Below, piece by piece: positions 42,536-52,000 of a stretch of DNA of 64,000 bases. Under the pieces are notes generated by a model. That model ran no database searches and was not told the DNA's origin. It saw only the letters and a list, made by a program, of their open reading frames with translations. Position 1 is the first letter of the stretch. Every line of letters begins with the position of its first letter. Source of the DNA: Marinomonas mediterranea MMB-1 (lineage in GTDB: Bacteria > Pseudomonadota > Gammaproteobacteria > Pseudomonadales > Marinomonadaceae); assembly GCF_000192865.1 (NCBI RefSeq), contig NC_015276.1, forward strand, positions 2,728,001-2,792,000, read 5' to 3'. A program made the translations under genes and the position numbers.

Positions 42536-43882
42536 TTAAGCGCGAGCCTTTTTAAGCGTTTCCGAAATCATAAACGCCAATTCTAAAGACTGATCCGCAT
42601 TCAATCTTGGATCACAATGAGTGTGATATCGATCTGCCAAATCAGCTTCAGTTACTTGGAATGCGCCGCCAACACATTCAGTCACATTTTGACCTGTCAT
42701 TTCGAAATGCACACCACCAGGATAACTGCCTTCCGCCTGATGAACTTCAAAGAACTGCTGAACTTCACGCAACACATCATCCACTCGACGAGTCTTATAG
42801 CCCGTGCTCGCCTTCAAGGTATTTCCATGCATCGGATCACTACTCCAAACAACATGCTTACCTTCTTTTTGAACGGCCTGAATGAGTTTCGGCATGCCAT
42901 CAGCCACTTTATCCGCCCCCATGCGAACAATAATATTTAGACGTCCTGGAATATTATTCGGGTTCAGAATATCACACAGTCGAATTAAGTCTTCAGGGTC
43001 CATTGATGGGCCAGCTTTAAGACCAATTGGATTTTGTACACCACGAAGAAACTCAACATGAGCACCATCTACTTGGCGCGTACGATCTCCAATCCAAAGC
43101 ATGTGTGCAGAACAGTCATACCACTCACCAGTCAGGCTATCTTGACGAGTCAAAGCTTCCTCATACGGCAACAACAAGGCCTCATGAGATGTGTAGAAAT
43201 CGGTCTCTTTTAGCTGACTAACACCCTCACCAATTCCGCACGCTTCCATGAACTGCAATGCATCATCAATTTTATCCGCAATCCCTTGATAACGAGCACC
43301 AGCTGGACTTACCTTCAAAAAGTCTAAGTTCCACTTGTGCACTTGATGTAAATCAGCAAAACCACCCTGAGCAAAAGCACGCAACAAATTCATTGTAACC
43401 GCACTCTGATTATAGACTTTCACCAAACGTTCAGGATCCGGAATACGCGCTTCAGACGTGAAATCAATACCATTAATAATATCACCGCGGTAGCTCGGCA
43501 GCTCCACACCATTAACAGTTTCTGATGCAGCAGATCGTGGCTTAGCAAATTGCCCTGCCAAACGCCCAACTTTTACTACAGGACATTTACCAGCATAGGT
43601 CATGACAACAGCCATCTGAAGCATAACCTTAAAAGTGTCGCGGATATTATTCGCGTGAAACTCCGCAAAACTCTCAGCGCAATCTCCGCCCTGTAACAAA
43701 AAAGCCTCTCGATTTGCGACTTTCGCCAGATTACGGCGCAACTGCCTTGCTTCTCCAGCAAAAACAAGAGGGGGCATTCCTGATAAGGTTTTCTCAACTG
43801 AATTTAGCTTCTCTTGATCAGGGTATTCAGGCTGTTGCAGCGCTACCTTAGATCTCCAACTACTTGTACTCCATCCACTCAT
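42536..43882 (-). CDS. Class II 3-deoxy-7-phosphoheptulonate (DAHP) synthase
   Basis: First step of the shikimate pathway: joins phosphoenolpyruvate and erythrose-4-phosphate. This is the plant/AroH-II type of about 448 residues, recognised by the N-terminal WSTSSWRSK, LLQGGDCAESFAEF, the metal and substrate stretch AHMLWIGDRTRQ, GIKAGP-type LKAGPSMDPEDL and VVWSSDPMHGNT. Marine gammaproteobacteria often carry this type beside class I enzymes. It stands alone, downstream of an XRE-cupin regulator on the same strand (63 bases away). Confidence 0.95.
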   Translation of the reverse strand: MSGWSTSSWRSKVALQQPEYPDQEKLNSVEKTLSGMPPLVFAGEARQLRRNLAKVANREAFLLQGGDCAESFAEFHANNIRDTFKVMLQMAVVMTYAGKCPVVKVGRLAGQFAKPRSAASETVNGVELPSYRGDIINGIDFTSEARIPDPERLVKVYNQSAVTMNLLRAFAQGGFADLHQVHKWNLDFLKVSPAGARYQGIADKIDDALQFMEACGIGEGVSQLKETDFYTSHEALLLPYEEALTRQDSLTGEWYDCSAHMLWIGDRTRQVDGAHVEFLRGVQNPIGLKAGPSMDPEDLIRLCDILNPNNIPGRLNIIVRMGADKVADGMPKLIQAVQKEGKHVVWSSDPMHGNTLKASTGYKTRRVDDVLREVQQFFEVHQAEGSYPGGVHFEMTGQNVTECVGGAFQVTEADLADRYHTHCDPRLNADQSLELAFMISETLKKARA

Positions 43883-43945
43883 TTTTTCACTTCACTCAAA
43901 TTATTTATAATACTCATACGACGATACTGAAACACACAAAAATAC

Positions 43946-44557
43946 TTAACGAGCAACCACCCAAAGTATCTCCGCATCTTCCTCAGACACCGATACAACC
44001 ATGTGCCCCATAGCTGCATCATAATACACACTGTCCCCAAATTTTAATTCAATTGGTTCATAAAACTCAGAGAAAAAATTTATTGTACCTGACAATACCA
44101 GCAAAAACTCCTCACCATCGTGCCGAATCCATTCTTTAAACTCTTCAATAGATCTAGCTCGCACCCTTGTCTTAAAAGGAACCATTTTTTTACGGCTAAT
44201 AGAAAAGTTTAAAAGTTCATGCTCATAGGTCGAGGTAGGGTGAGGCTCCCCTTTGCCTTTGCGCGTGATATCTCGCCTACCAGCAATAGATTGATCTGAA
44301 GATTCGACAAACAGTTGAGGCAAGTCCATCCCCAACCCTTTTATCAATTTTTGAACAATAGTAAAGCTAGGAGACACTTGGTCATTTTCAATTTTTGATA
44401 AAGTCGAGCGGGCAATGCCCGTCCTTTGGCTCACCTCTTCTAACGTCCAACCCTTTGTTAACCGTATTTCCTTAACACGCTTTCCAAGCTCAAGTGGCTC
44501 AACAAACTTATCCGGCTCTGCAGATGTTGCCGTTTCCAACGAAGGGCGACTAACCAT
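43946..44557 (-). CDS. XRE-family regulator with cupin domain
   Basis: Transcription regulator of the HTH-cupin type (PuuR/SutR-like), 203 residues. The helix-turn-helix is at about 25-85 (RLTKGWTLEEVSQRTGIARST, shortened) and a small cupin domain fills about 130-200 (HDGEEFLLVLSGTINFF, GDSVYYDAAMGHMVVS). Such proteins sense small amines or amino-acid compounds. It precedes the DAHP synthase gene on the same strand, so control of, or joint transcription with, that gene is possible but unproved. Confidence 0.87.
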   Translation of the reverse strand: MVSRPSLETATSAEPDKFVEPLELGKRVKEIRLTKGWTLEEVSQRTGIARSTLSKIENDQVSPSFTIVQKLIKGLGMDLPQLFVESSDQSIAGRRDITRKGKGEPHPTSTYEHELLNFSISRKKMVPFKTRVRARSIEEFKEWIRHDGEEFLLVLSGTINFFSEFYEPIELKFGDSVYYDAAMGHMVVSVSEEDAEILWVVAR

Positions 44558-44662
44558 TTACTCTCCCAATACCTAGTAAAAAACACCCACTACGGCGCAC
44601 AAAAATCACGTTTCGAGCTGCTTTACGACCTACAACTCACTCTCATTCTACTAGCAACAGAT

Positions 44663-45082
44663 TTAAGCAAATTGACTCATTGCCGCTTCACATCGAGACA
44701 AATCAAAACCTTTTGCCTCAACAAACTGGCGCAAATCAGAATAATCCCCACCCAGTTTGACTTCAGACAACACCCAAAGAACAGAAGAGCGCGTTCCGGT
44801 GCGACAAAAGCTAAGTGTTTTCTTACCTAACGCAATTGACTCACCCTGAACATCAACATGGTGCTGAGTCAGCGTCTTAAAATCATACATATTAGAAACA
44901 AACTGCATTCCAAGCTCTTCAGCTCTTTTAGCCAAATCACTAGACAGAGGCTGATCTTCCGACTCACCATCTGGGCGGTTATTAATAATCAATTCCACAC
45001 CGTCAGAAGCCGCAGTCTCAATATCTCTTAGCGTAAGTTGAGGAGAGACCCAATAATTTTCATTTAGTTTAGTAATTGCCAT
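44663..45082 (-). CDS. DUF442/TIGR01244-family phosphatase-like protein
   Basis: Small protein of the dual-specificity phosphatase fold, often found fused to beta-lactamase-like sulfur dioxygenases. The active-site loop is SFCRTGTRSSVLW (C-x5-R), after the conserved INNRPDGESEDQP segment. I chose ATG 45082 (MAITKLNENYW), which has AGGAAAGG upstream; a GTG at 45130 would extend it towards the insertion sequence without homology. Role unknown, probably sulfur metabolism or dephosphorylation. An IS30-family element lies about 60 bases upstream and may have separated it from its promoter. Confidence 0.83.
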   Translation of the reverse strand: MAITKLNENYWVSPQLTLRDIETAASDGVELIINNRPDGESEDQPLSSDLAKRAEELGMQFVSNMYDFKTLTQHHVDVQGESIALGKKTLSFCRTGTRSSVLWVLSEVKLGGDYSDLRQFVEAKGFDLSRCEAAMSQFA

Positions 45083-45141
45083 AACCTTTCCTATACTTTG
45101 GTTTCTACAGTTTAATGTCCGCACTTTCACTTAGACACTCC

Positions 45142-46220
45142 TGAATTCAAGTTTGAAGTGCGACACTTTTCATTTCAAGCCGCTAAGCACATCTCTTTAA
45201 ATACGACTGCTGGCTGCTTGAACCCTAAACACTTTCTTGGACGATAATTGATACGTGTCATCGCCCAGTGAATGACGTCCTTTTCAATCTCTCTTAAATC
45301 TGTTCCTTTCCGCACACATTGCCTTAAAAGGCCGTTACTGTTTTCGTTCGCGCCACGCTCCCAAGAACTATAAGGGTAGGCAAAATAGACTTTTGCATCC
45401 AGCGCTTCTTCAACCTTCGCATGATGAGCAAACTCTCTACCGTTATCTGCTGTAATCGTATGCACGTGATCTTTAAAGGGCATTAATAACTCTATTGTCG
45501 CTTGGGCAACATCTATGGCAAACTTTGAATTCACTTTCTTTATCAAGTAAAAACGCGTCGTTCGCTCAAGTAGAGTGACAATCGAGCCTGTTCCACTTTT
45601 ACCTAAAACCGTGTCTATCTCCCAATCCCCAAAACGTTTTCGCGTATCGACAATATCAGGACGATCTTCTATGGATACAGCGTTCTTTATGACGTCATCT
45701 TTTGTTCGTTTGCCTTTCCGATAGCGCTTATGACCCTGTCTTAAGTGTCGGTAAAGTGTTCCGTTGAGCCTTTTATCATCATGAATGTACTGATGAATCC
45801 ACTCGTGACTGACTGGAACTCCACATAGTCTCAATGCGTTAGATACTTGCTCTGGACTCCAGTCAAACTCAATAAGAGTCCGTATATAATTGATCGTTGT
45901 TGGTATTCGATACTTTGCAGACCTCTTTCGTCTTGTTAGACAAAGAGTATGTGCTTCCTTAGGGCAATAGTGCTTCGCTTGCTTGTTACGCCTGAATTCA
46001 CGATAAACCGTGTCTTTATGGCACTTAATGGCATTAGCGATATCAGACACTGACATTTTTTGTTCTAAAAGAGCGGAAATCTGGTATCGTTTCCCTTCAG
46101 TCAACTGCTGATAATTCATGTTTGTACTGCTTGTTTTTGTGGTGAAAAGAAGCGCACCAACTTCAGCAGTTGGCTTCTTCTAAACCTGTCTTGCAGTGTC
46201 GCACTTATTATCTGAATTTA
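45142..46220 (-). mobile_element. IS30-family insertion sequence, apparently complete
   Basis: About 1.08 kb with one intact transposase gene. The ends carry an imperfect inverted repeat: AAGTGCGACACT (45156-45167) matches AGTGTCGCACTT (46195-46206) perfectly, and a further outer AATTCA is shared. Exact outer ends are uncertain; CTGAATT occurs in the same orientation at both edges (45141-45147, 46212-46218), which may be part of the repeats or a target duplication. It lies within 5 bases of the ppiC stop. Confidence 0.85.
45175..46119 (-). CDS. IS30-family transposase
   Basis: DDE transposase of 314 residues. The N-terminal helix-turn-helix (MSVSDIANAIKCHKDTVYRE) recognises the ends. The catalytic triad is D169 (WEIDT), D225 (TADNGREF) and E259 (RGANENSNG), with the usual 33-residue spacing between the last two. 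No frameshift or stop interrupts it, so the element may still be active. The ribosome site lies inside the element. Confidence 0.93.
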   Translation of the reverse strand: MNYQQLTEGKRYQISALLEQKMSVSDIANAIKCHKDTVYREFRRNKQAKHYCPKEAHTLCLTRRKRSAKYRIPTTINYIRTLIEFDWSPEQVSNALRLCGVPVSHEWIHQYIHDDKRLNGTLYRHLRQGHKRYRKGKRTKDDVIKNAVSIEDRPDIVDTRKRFGDWEIDTVLGKSGTGSIVTLLERTTRFYLIKKVNSKFAIDVAQATIELLMPFKDHVHTITADNGREFAHHAKVEEALDAKVYFAYPYSSWERGANENSNGLLRQCVRKGTDLREIEKDVIHWAMTRINYRPRKCLGFKQPAVVFKEMCLAA

Positions 46221-46224
46221 GGCT

Positions 46225-46503
46225 TTAACTTCGATAAAGAACCTTTATGAGATGGAAACCAAATTGGGTTTTAACTGGCCCCTGCACTGCTAACAAAGGC
46301 CCTTTAAACGCCGCACGGTCAAAGGCAGACACCATCTCTCCCTTACGAAACTCCCCTAAGTCTCCCCCTCTTTTTCCAGAAGGACAAAGAGAGTGCTTTT
46401 TAGCAAGCTTGTGGAAATCTTCGCCTTTATCTAGACGCTCCTTCAGCTGTTCAGCTTCTGCTTTACTCTTAACCAAAATATGGCATGCACTAGCCGTCGC
46501 CAT
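46225..46503 (-). CDS. ppiC: Parvulin-type peptidyl-prolyl isomerase
   Basis: Small cytoplasmic prolyl isomerase of 92 residues, covering the whole parvulin fold: ACHILVKSKAEAEQL, AKKHSLCPSGKRGGDLGEF and TQFGFHLIKVLYRS. It matches E. coli PpiC closely in length. The gene is complete, but the insertion sequence begins within 5 bases of its stop, so any natural terminator is gone. Confidence 0.94.
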   Translation of the reverse strand: MATASACHILVKSKAEAEQLKERLDKGEDFHKLAKKHSLCPSGKRGGDLGEFRKGEMVSAFDRAAFKGPLLAVQGPVKTQFGFHLIKVLYRS

Positions 46504-46700
46504 CTGCTCTCCAAAAACTAATAAATCTAAACGCTAAAGTATAACCTGTTATCGAAGATGATTGTTATCCATTTACGAACGAAAAAGCCAACTTGAAGCA
46601 AGCCTAAAGATAACAATAGGTATCATTTACTAAAGATAATGACTACATTTTGTAACAGGCTTCCACACCGAACATTGATATTCTTAATACTGATGTAAAC

Positions 46701-47516
46701 ATGAGAGACTTATTCAAAATGAAACTGATTGCAGATGCACAAGAGCTATCAATCGTCCTAATAGAGCCGTCGAAAGCTCAACAGAAAATTATCGTTAACG
46801 CACTGCGCGAATCAGGGGTCTCGGACATTGATGTAGCCGACAACGTAGCATCAGCCTCGAATACACTAGCAATGCACACTCCCGACTTAGTAATCTCTTC
46901 AATGTACCTTGAAGACGGCACAGCGGACGATGTCATTAATTTCATTAGAACAACACCAAGCACCGCTGACGTTCCGTTTATGCTGGTTTCAAGCGAACGA
47001 AAAAGGGAGTCACTTGAATATCTTCGACAAAACGGACTACTCGCCATCTTACCAAAACCATTCTCTCGTGATGATTTAGATACAGCCATCAAAGCAACCC
47101 TAGATCTAAACAACGAAGAAGAAATAGAATTAGAATTTTTCGACCCTCGAGAGCTAAAAGTGCTAATCGCTGATGATAGCAATATGGCACAAAAACACAT
47201 TTCTCGTACACTCCAATCAATGGGAATAATGTTCATAGACCGTGCAGACGATGGCCGCGCTGCCCTCGAACTCCTCGAAGAAAATACATACGACCTGATA
47301 ATCACAGACTACAATATGCCTGAAATGAACGGTGTTGAACTCGCAAACTATGTAAAAACGTCATCGAACCATTCTCACATCCCTGTATTAATGGTTAGCT
47401 CAGACGCGGATACCCCCCAGCTTTCCAATATCGCAAAAGGTGATGTCGACGCTCTTTGCGATAAGACATTTACTCCCACGACAATAAAGACACTCTTACA
47501 CAATTTGCTTGGTTAA
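46701..47516 (+). CDS. Response regulator with two receiver domains, first one degenerate
   Basis: 271 residues made of two CheY-like receiver domains and no output domain. The first (about 16-135) has lost its chemistry: the phosphorylation aspartate is S67 in PDLVISSMYLEDG, and the acidic pair is reduced to one glutamate, though K119 remains. The second (about 152-270) is intact, with the acidic pair ADD, D203 in IITDYNMPEMNG and the lysine in LCDKTF. It may act as a phosphate sink or by protein contact, as in chemotaxis-like or c-di-GMP circuits. No kinase gene is adjacent. An alternative start lies at 46719. Confidence 0.85.
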   Translation: MRDLFKMKLIADAQELSIVLIEPSKAQQKIIVNALRESGVSDIDVADNVASASNTLAMHTPDLVISSMYLEDGTADDVINFIRTTPSTADVPFMLVSSERKRESLEYLRQNGLLAILPKPFSRDDLDTAIKATLDLNNEEEIELEFFDPRELKVLIADDSNMAQKHISRTLQSMGIMFIDRADDGRAALELLEENTYDLIITDYNMPEMNGVELANYVKTSSNHSHIPVLMVSSDADTPQLSNIAKGDVDALCDKTFTPTTIKTLLHNLLG

Positions 47517-47544
47517 GTGTTAACCGCATAATCAACAAGAACAA

Positions 47545-47570
47545 AAAAAGGAAGCAAATGCTTCCTTTTT
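47545..47570. terminator. Bidirectional terminator between the response regulator and mutT
   Basis: The arms 47545-47556 and 47559-47570 (AAAAAGGAAGCA/TGCTTCCTTTTT) are perfect complements, with A/T tracts on both outer sides. Confidence 0.88.
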
Positions 47571-47601
47571 AAAATATAGGGCCACAAATAAAACTAACTC
47601 T

Positions 47602-47994
47602 TTAACAATAAGCTTCTATCAACTCATCAACGATAACCTGATTGGCCGCTGGAAAATCCAACTCAGCCAACATTTTCAAATCAAACCAAGAAACCTGTTG
47701 GTTTTCAGCTCCAGTTGGTTCTCCTTTAAAATCGTCAACCAGATAGAAATACAACACGACAAGCTTATCGCCGTAATCATGACGCACTTCTTTAAACAGC
47801 TCTGCGGAACCCACCGTGATACCACACTCTTCTAACAATTCACGACACAACGCATCATAAGAGGACTCAGCAGCTTCGCATTTGCCTCCAGGAAACTCCC
47901 ACAACCCTCCTTGATGCTGCGCTTCGTCTCTGAATGCCAGAAAAATACGATCTCCTCGCTTAATAATACCTGCAGAAACCTCTACTTGCTTCAC
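47602..47994 (-). CDS. mutT: 8-oxo-dGTP diphosphatase MutT
   Basis: Removes oxidised guanine nucleotides from the precursor pool and so prevents A:T to C:G mutations. The Nudix box runs from GGKCEAAESSYDALCREL into LEECGI, with all conserved Glu and Arg residues. Length 130 is normal. The start is GTG at 47994, overlapping the argJ stop by GTGA, so it is translationally coupled to argJ. Confidence 0.93.
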   Translation of the reverse strand: MKQVEVSAGIIKRGDRIFLAFRDEAQHQGGLWEFPGGKCEAAESSYDALCRELLEECGITVGSAELFKEVRHDYGDKLVVLYFYLVDDFKGEPTGAENQQVSWFDLKMLAELDFPAANQVIVDELIEAYC

Positions 47995-49211
47995 GTTCTG
48001 TATTCCGCATTGATCGTAACGTACTCATGAGACAAATCGGTCGTCCAAACGGTATCTTTACATTCACCAACACCCAAATCGATTACAATTGTAATCTCTT
48101 CTGGATTCATGGCCGCTTGACCTAACTCTTCCGTGTAGCCATCAGATCGACCACCTTCAGAAACAATTAAGCATCCGTTAAGTGAAATATTCACACGATC
48201 AACATCTAAATCAGCAATAGGCGCACGACCAACGACAGCAAGGATACGCCCCCAATTCGGATCAGAAGCAAATAACGCCGTTTTAACAAGGGGAGAATGG
48301 GCAATTTCAAAGCCAACTAAAGCAGCGTCTTCTTGTGATTTTGCCCCAACCACCTGAACCGTCACAAACTTTGTCGCACCTTCACCATCTCGAACGATAG
48401 CATGAGCAAGCTCCTGCATTACCTCAGTAAAAGCTTGCTCAAAAGCCAGACCCAATTCCGTTTGAATATTCGTTATTTTTTCATTGCCCGCTGCACCAGT
48501 AGCCACCGCAATACACGAATCATTTGTAGAGGTATCGCTGTCTATAGTAATGCGATTAAAGCTTTTATCTGTCGTTTTTTTCAGAAGGTCTTGCAAAACA
48601 TTCTGATCAATTGAAATATCAGTAAAAACATAGCCCAACATAGTGGCCATGTTAGGACGAATCATACCCGCCCCTTTTGAGATCCCACCGACAGTATAAT
48701 GTTTTCCGTTAACTTCAAATTGACGGTACGCGCCTTTAGGTCGCGTATCTGTCGTCATAATACCTTCACCGGCATCCTGCCAATTACCGTAATCCAATGA
48801 TGCCAACGCATTAGGTAGCACATCGACAATTTTATCTGTTGGCAACGGCTCTCCTATCACACCTGTCGAAAACGGCAGTACCTCAGAGACCTTACACCCA
48901 ACAATAGATGCCAATGATTCACAGGTTGATAACGCACCTTGATAACCTCGCTTCCCCGTTCCAGCATTGGCATTTCCAGTATTAATAACCAGATACCTCG
49001 GAACGGATTGCAACAAGTGCTCACGACACAAACGAACTGGCGCTGCGCAAAAAGCATTTTGCGTAAAAACGCCTGCTACGCTCGCCCCTTTATCAATCTC
49101 AAAAACAACAAGATCTTTACGAGACGCTTTTTTTATCCCTGCTTCAACGACAGCGAAACGCACACCACTGATATTCGGAATAGCGGGAAAAGAACCCAAA
49201 CCTACAGCCAT
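47991..49211 (-). CDS. argJ: Bifunctional ornithine acetyltransferase / N-acetylglutamate synthase
   Basis: Recycles the acetyl group in arginine synthesis. The self-cleavage site with the nucleophilic threonine is in NMATMLGYVFTD; GNANAGTG and TIDSDTSTNDS are family motifs. I chose ATG 49211 (MAVGLGSFP), with a strong AAGGAGGG ribosome site, 10 bases after secA; the longer open frame to 49343 overlaps secA and lacks homology. This gives 406 residues, the normal length. It lies between secA and mutT, as in Pseudomonas relatives. Confidence 0.95.
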   Translation of the reverse strand: MAVGLGSFPAIPNISGVRFAVVEAGIKKASRKDLVVFEIDKGASVAGVFTQNAFCAAPVRLCREHLLQSVPRYLVINTGNANAGTGKRGYQGALSTCESLASIVGCKVSEVLPFSTGVIGEPLPTDKIVDVLPNALASLDYGNWQDAGEGIMTTDTRPKGAYRQFEVNGKHYTVGGISKGAGMIRPNMATMLGYVFTDISIDQNVLQDLLKKTTDKSFNRITIDSDTSTNDSCIAVATGAAGNEKITNIQTELGLAFEQAFTEVMQELAHAIVRDGEGATKFVTVQVVGAKSQEDAALVGFEIAHSPLVKTALFASDPNWGRILAVVGRAPIADLDVDRVNISLNGCLIVSEGGRSDGYTEELGQAAMNPEEITIVIDLGVGECKDTVWTTDLSHEYVTINAEYRT

Positions 49212-49221
49212 ATTTCCCTCC

Positions 49222-51921
49222 TTATACCAAACGTCCGTGACATTGCTTATATTTCTTTCCTGAGCCACATGGGCAAGACTCATTTCTGCCAACTTTCGGA
49301 ACTTCAGACTGTTGCTCTGAAGCGGAAGAAGCACCTTCTCCAAAAGCCGCCGCTTGCTGGTGCTGAGCGCTCATTTTTAACGGCTCTTCTTGCTGCTGCC
49401 TAGCCTCTTCTATTTTTTGCGCCTCTTCTGGAGACTGCACTCGCACGCGAGCAGTAATCTGAACAACTTCGTATTTAATTTGTTCTAATAAATTCTGGAA
49501 CAACTCAAATGATTCACGCTTATATTCTTGTTTAGGGTTTTTCTGAGCATAACCGCGAAGATGAATACCTTGGCGCAACATATCCATTGTTTGGAGGTGT
49601 TCTTTCCACAATGTATCGAGTACTTGCAACAAGACCTGCTTCTCAAATGCTCTAATTGAATCAGAACCTGCAACCTCTTCTTTCGCCTTATAATCCTCTA
49701 TAAAACCATCAAGAATTCTTTGACGCAAAGGCTCTTCATAAAGCTTCTTATCGGCTTCCACCCAAGCTTTAATTGCAAGCTCAAGTCCAAACTCGTTTTT
49801 GATCTTTTCTTCTAAACCGTCCAGGTCCCATTGATCAAACATGCTTTGAGGCGGAATAAACTCATCGATAACCCCAGCCACCACTTCTTCACGCATAGAT
49901 TCAATTGCACCTGACAAATCATCAGATGACATCATGTCATAACGCTGAGTGTAAATTACTTGACGCTGATCGTTAGCAACATCATCGTACTCAAGAAGCT
50001 GCTTACGAATATCAAAGTTTCTTCCTTCCACTTTACGCTGAGCTTTCTCAATGGCATTAGAGACCATTTTGTGCTCTATCGCCTCGCCCTTTTCCATACC
50101 CAGTGCCTGCATCATTTTCTTAATACGATCAGACATAAAGATACGCATCAGGTTATCTTCAAGCGACAAATAGAAGCGAGATGAACCGACATCACCCTGA
50201 CGACCCGCTCGACCACGAAGCTGATTATCAATACGACGAGACTCGTGGCGCTCTGTACCAATAATATGTAGCCCACCTGCAGCCAATACCGCCTGATGTC
50301 TAGACTCCCAATCAGACTTAACAGCCTCAATTTGCGCCTCTGTTGCGTCCGCACCAAGTTCCGCCAACTCCGTCTGTAGGTTGCCGCCCAAAACGATGTC
50401 AGTACCACGACCCGCCATGTTTGTCGCAATTGTCACCGCGCCGGAACGACCTGCACCTGCAACGATTTCAGCCTCACGTTCATGGTGTTTAGCATTTAAT
50501 ACATTGTGCTCAATACCTACTTTATTTAGGTATCCAGAAAGCAGCTCAGAGTAGTCAATAGAAGCAGTACCGACCAATACTGGTCGCCCTTCTTTTACAA
50601 CGACCTCAATATCTTTAACGATGGCCTCGAACTTCTCTTGGGTCGACATATAGATCAAGTCATTGTGATCTTTACGTTGAACCACTTTGTTCGTCGGAAT
50701 AACCACAACAGTCAGCCCGTAAATTTGCTGAAACTCATAAGCTTCTGTATCTGCCGTCCCAGTCATGCCAGACAATTTTTCATAAAGCCTGAAATAGTTC
50801 TGAAATGTTGTCGAAGCCAGTGTTTGACTCTCTGCCTGGATAGCGACACCTTCTTTTGCCTCGACAGCCTGATGTATACCTTCAGACCAACGACGACCAG
50901 CCATAGTTCGACCCGTATGCTCATCCACGATAACGACTTGACCACCTTGAACAACATAGTCAACGTTCTTTTTGAAAATAACATGAGCTCGCATAGAAGC
51001 ATGCACGTGATGCAGCAGCGCCAAATTAGATGCAGAATACAAACTATCGCCTTCCTGCAGCATTTCTTGCTCTACCAACCAAGCCTCTACAAACTGATGC
51101 CCGTCTTCGGTAAGCTCGATATTTTTCTGAGCTTCATCATAGGTGTAGTGACCCGTTTCATCACCCTCTTCCTCTTGCTTAACAAGCAATGGAATAAGCT
51201 GATTAATCTTTTTATATTGCTCAGAACTGTCTTCTACAGCTCCAGAGATAATAAGTGGCGTTCTTGCCTCATCGATTAGGATAGAGTCAACTTCATCAAC
51301 CACAGCAAAATGAAGATCACGCTGAACGCGGTCCTCCATTCTAAAGATCATATTGTCGCGCAAGTAGTCAAAGCCAAACTCATTATTTGTGCCATAGGTA
51401 ATATCGCTCAAATAAGCCGCTCGCTTTTCTTCCTTCTCTTGCCCAGCATAGACAACACCGACACTTAGATCGAGAAATTCGTACAGTGGGCGCATCCAGT
51501 TAGCATCACGCTTTGCTAGATAATCATTGACTGTAACGACATGAACACCTTTCGAAGTCAATGCATTAAGGTATACAGCCAAAGTAGCAACAAGTGTTTT
51601 ACCTTCACCCGTGCGCATTTCTGCTATTGAGCCATTATTGAGAACCATTGCCCCAATCAGCTGAACATCAAAATGTCGCATACCCATGATTCGCTTACTC
51701 GCTTCGCGAACGGTTGCGAAAGCCTCAGGAAGCAGGGAGCCCAAGGTCTCGCCTTTCTCTAAGCGCGACCTAAAGTCGGATGTTTGCGCCATTAACTCAT
51801 CATCACTAAAAGCAGAGTAGCGCTCTTCTAGCTGATTGATCTGATTAACAACTTTTCTGTATTTTTTAACTTCTCGGTCATTCTTTGTACCGATAACTTT
51901 CTTAATGACTGTTCCTAGCAT
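49222..51921 (-). CDS. secA: Preprotein translocase ATPase SecA
   Basis: Motor of Sec-dependent protein export, working with SecYEG and SecB at the inner membrane. 899 residues. Walker A is at residues 102-109 (MRTGEGKT), the DEAD-like DEVDSILIDEAR near 210, the helicase part with GRGTDIVLGGN in the middle, and the C-terminal zinc-binding tail NESCPCGSGKKYKQCHG for SecB and lipids. No secM-like gene lies upstream. A candidate promoter and the lpxC terminator fill the 151-base gap before it. Confidence 0.98.
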   Translation of the reverse strand: MLGTVIKKVIGTKNDREVKKYRKVVNQINQLEERYSAFSDDELMAQTSDFRSRLEKGETLGSLLPEAFATVREASKRIMGMRHFDVQLIGAMVLNNGSIAEMRTGEGKTLVATLAVYLNALTSKGVHVVTVNDYLAKRDANWMRPLYEFLDLSVGVVYAGQEKEEKRAAYLSDITYGTNNEFGFDYLRDNMIFRMEDRVQRDLHFAVVDEVDSILIDEARTPLIISGAVEDSSEQYKKINQLIPLLVKQEEEGDETGHYTYDEAQKNIELTEDGHQFVEAWLVEQEMLQEGDSLYSASNLALLHHVHASMRAHVIFKKNVDYVVQGGQVVIVDEHTGRTMAGRRWSEGIHQAVEAKEGVAIQAESQTLASTTFQNYFRLYEKLSGMTGTADTEAYEFQQIYGLTVVVIPTNKVVQRKDHNDLIYMSTQEKFEAIVKDIEVVVKEGRPVLVGTASIDYSELLSGYLNKVGIEHNVLNAKHHEREAEIVAGAGRSGAVTIATNMAGRGTDIVLGGNLQTELAELGADATEAQIEAVKSDWESRHQAVLAAGGLHIIGTERHESRRIDNQLRGRAGRQGDVGSSRFYLSLEDNLMRIFMSDRIKKMMQALGMEKGEAIEHKMVSNAIEKAQRKVEGRNFDIRKQLLEYDDVANDQRQVIYTQRYDMMSSDDLSGAIESMREEVVAGVIDEFIPPQSMFDQWDLDGLEEKIKNEFGLELAIKAWVEADKKLYEEPLRQRILDGFIEDYKAKEEVAGSDSIRAFEKQVLLQVLDTLWKEHLQTMDMLRQGIHLRGYAQKNPKQEYKRESFELFQNLLEQIKYEVVQITARVRVQSPEEAQKIEEARQQQEEPLKMSAQHQQAAAFGEGASSASEQQSEVPKVGRNESCPCGSGKKYKQCHGRLV

Positions 51922-51941
51922 CTTATTTCAACGTCGCTAAA

Positions 51942-51970
51942 TTTATAGTGGTTAGAGTTTAACATGGTAA
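51942..51970 (-). promoter_or_regulatory. Candidate secA promoter
   Basis: On the minus strand TTACCA (51970-51965) and TATAAA (51947-51942) are 17 bases apart, just downstream of the lpxC terminator. The leader would be only about 14 bases, with a weak ribosome site, so a second start further up is possible. Confidence 0.4.
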
Positions 51971-52000
51971 TGTGGGGCAAAACATGAAATAACAAGCATA

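Noticed and set aside
46600..46660. Possible Fur-like box near GATAACAATAGGTATCATT upstream of the response regulator
   Set aside because: By eye only about 12 of 19 positions match the classical consensus, which is not enough in AT-rich DNA.
48000..49343. argJ extended to the upstream start at 49343
   Set aside because: The extra 44 residues overlap secA and are out-of-frame secA sequence. ATG 49211 has a strong ribosome site and fits the family's N-terminus.
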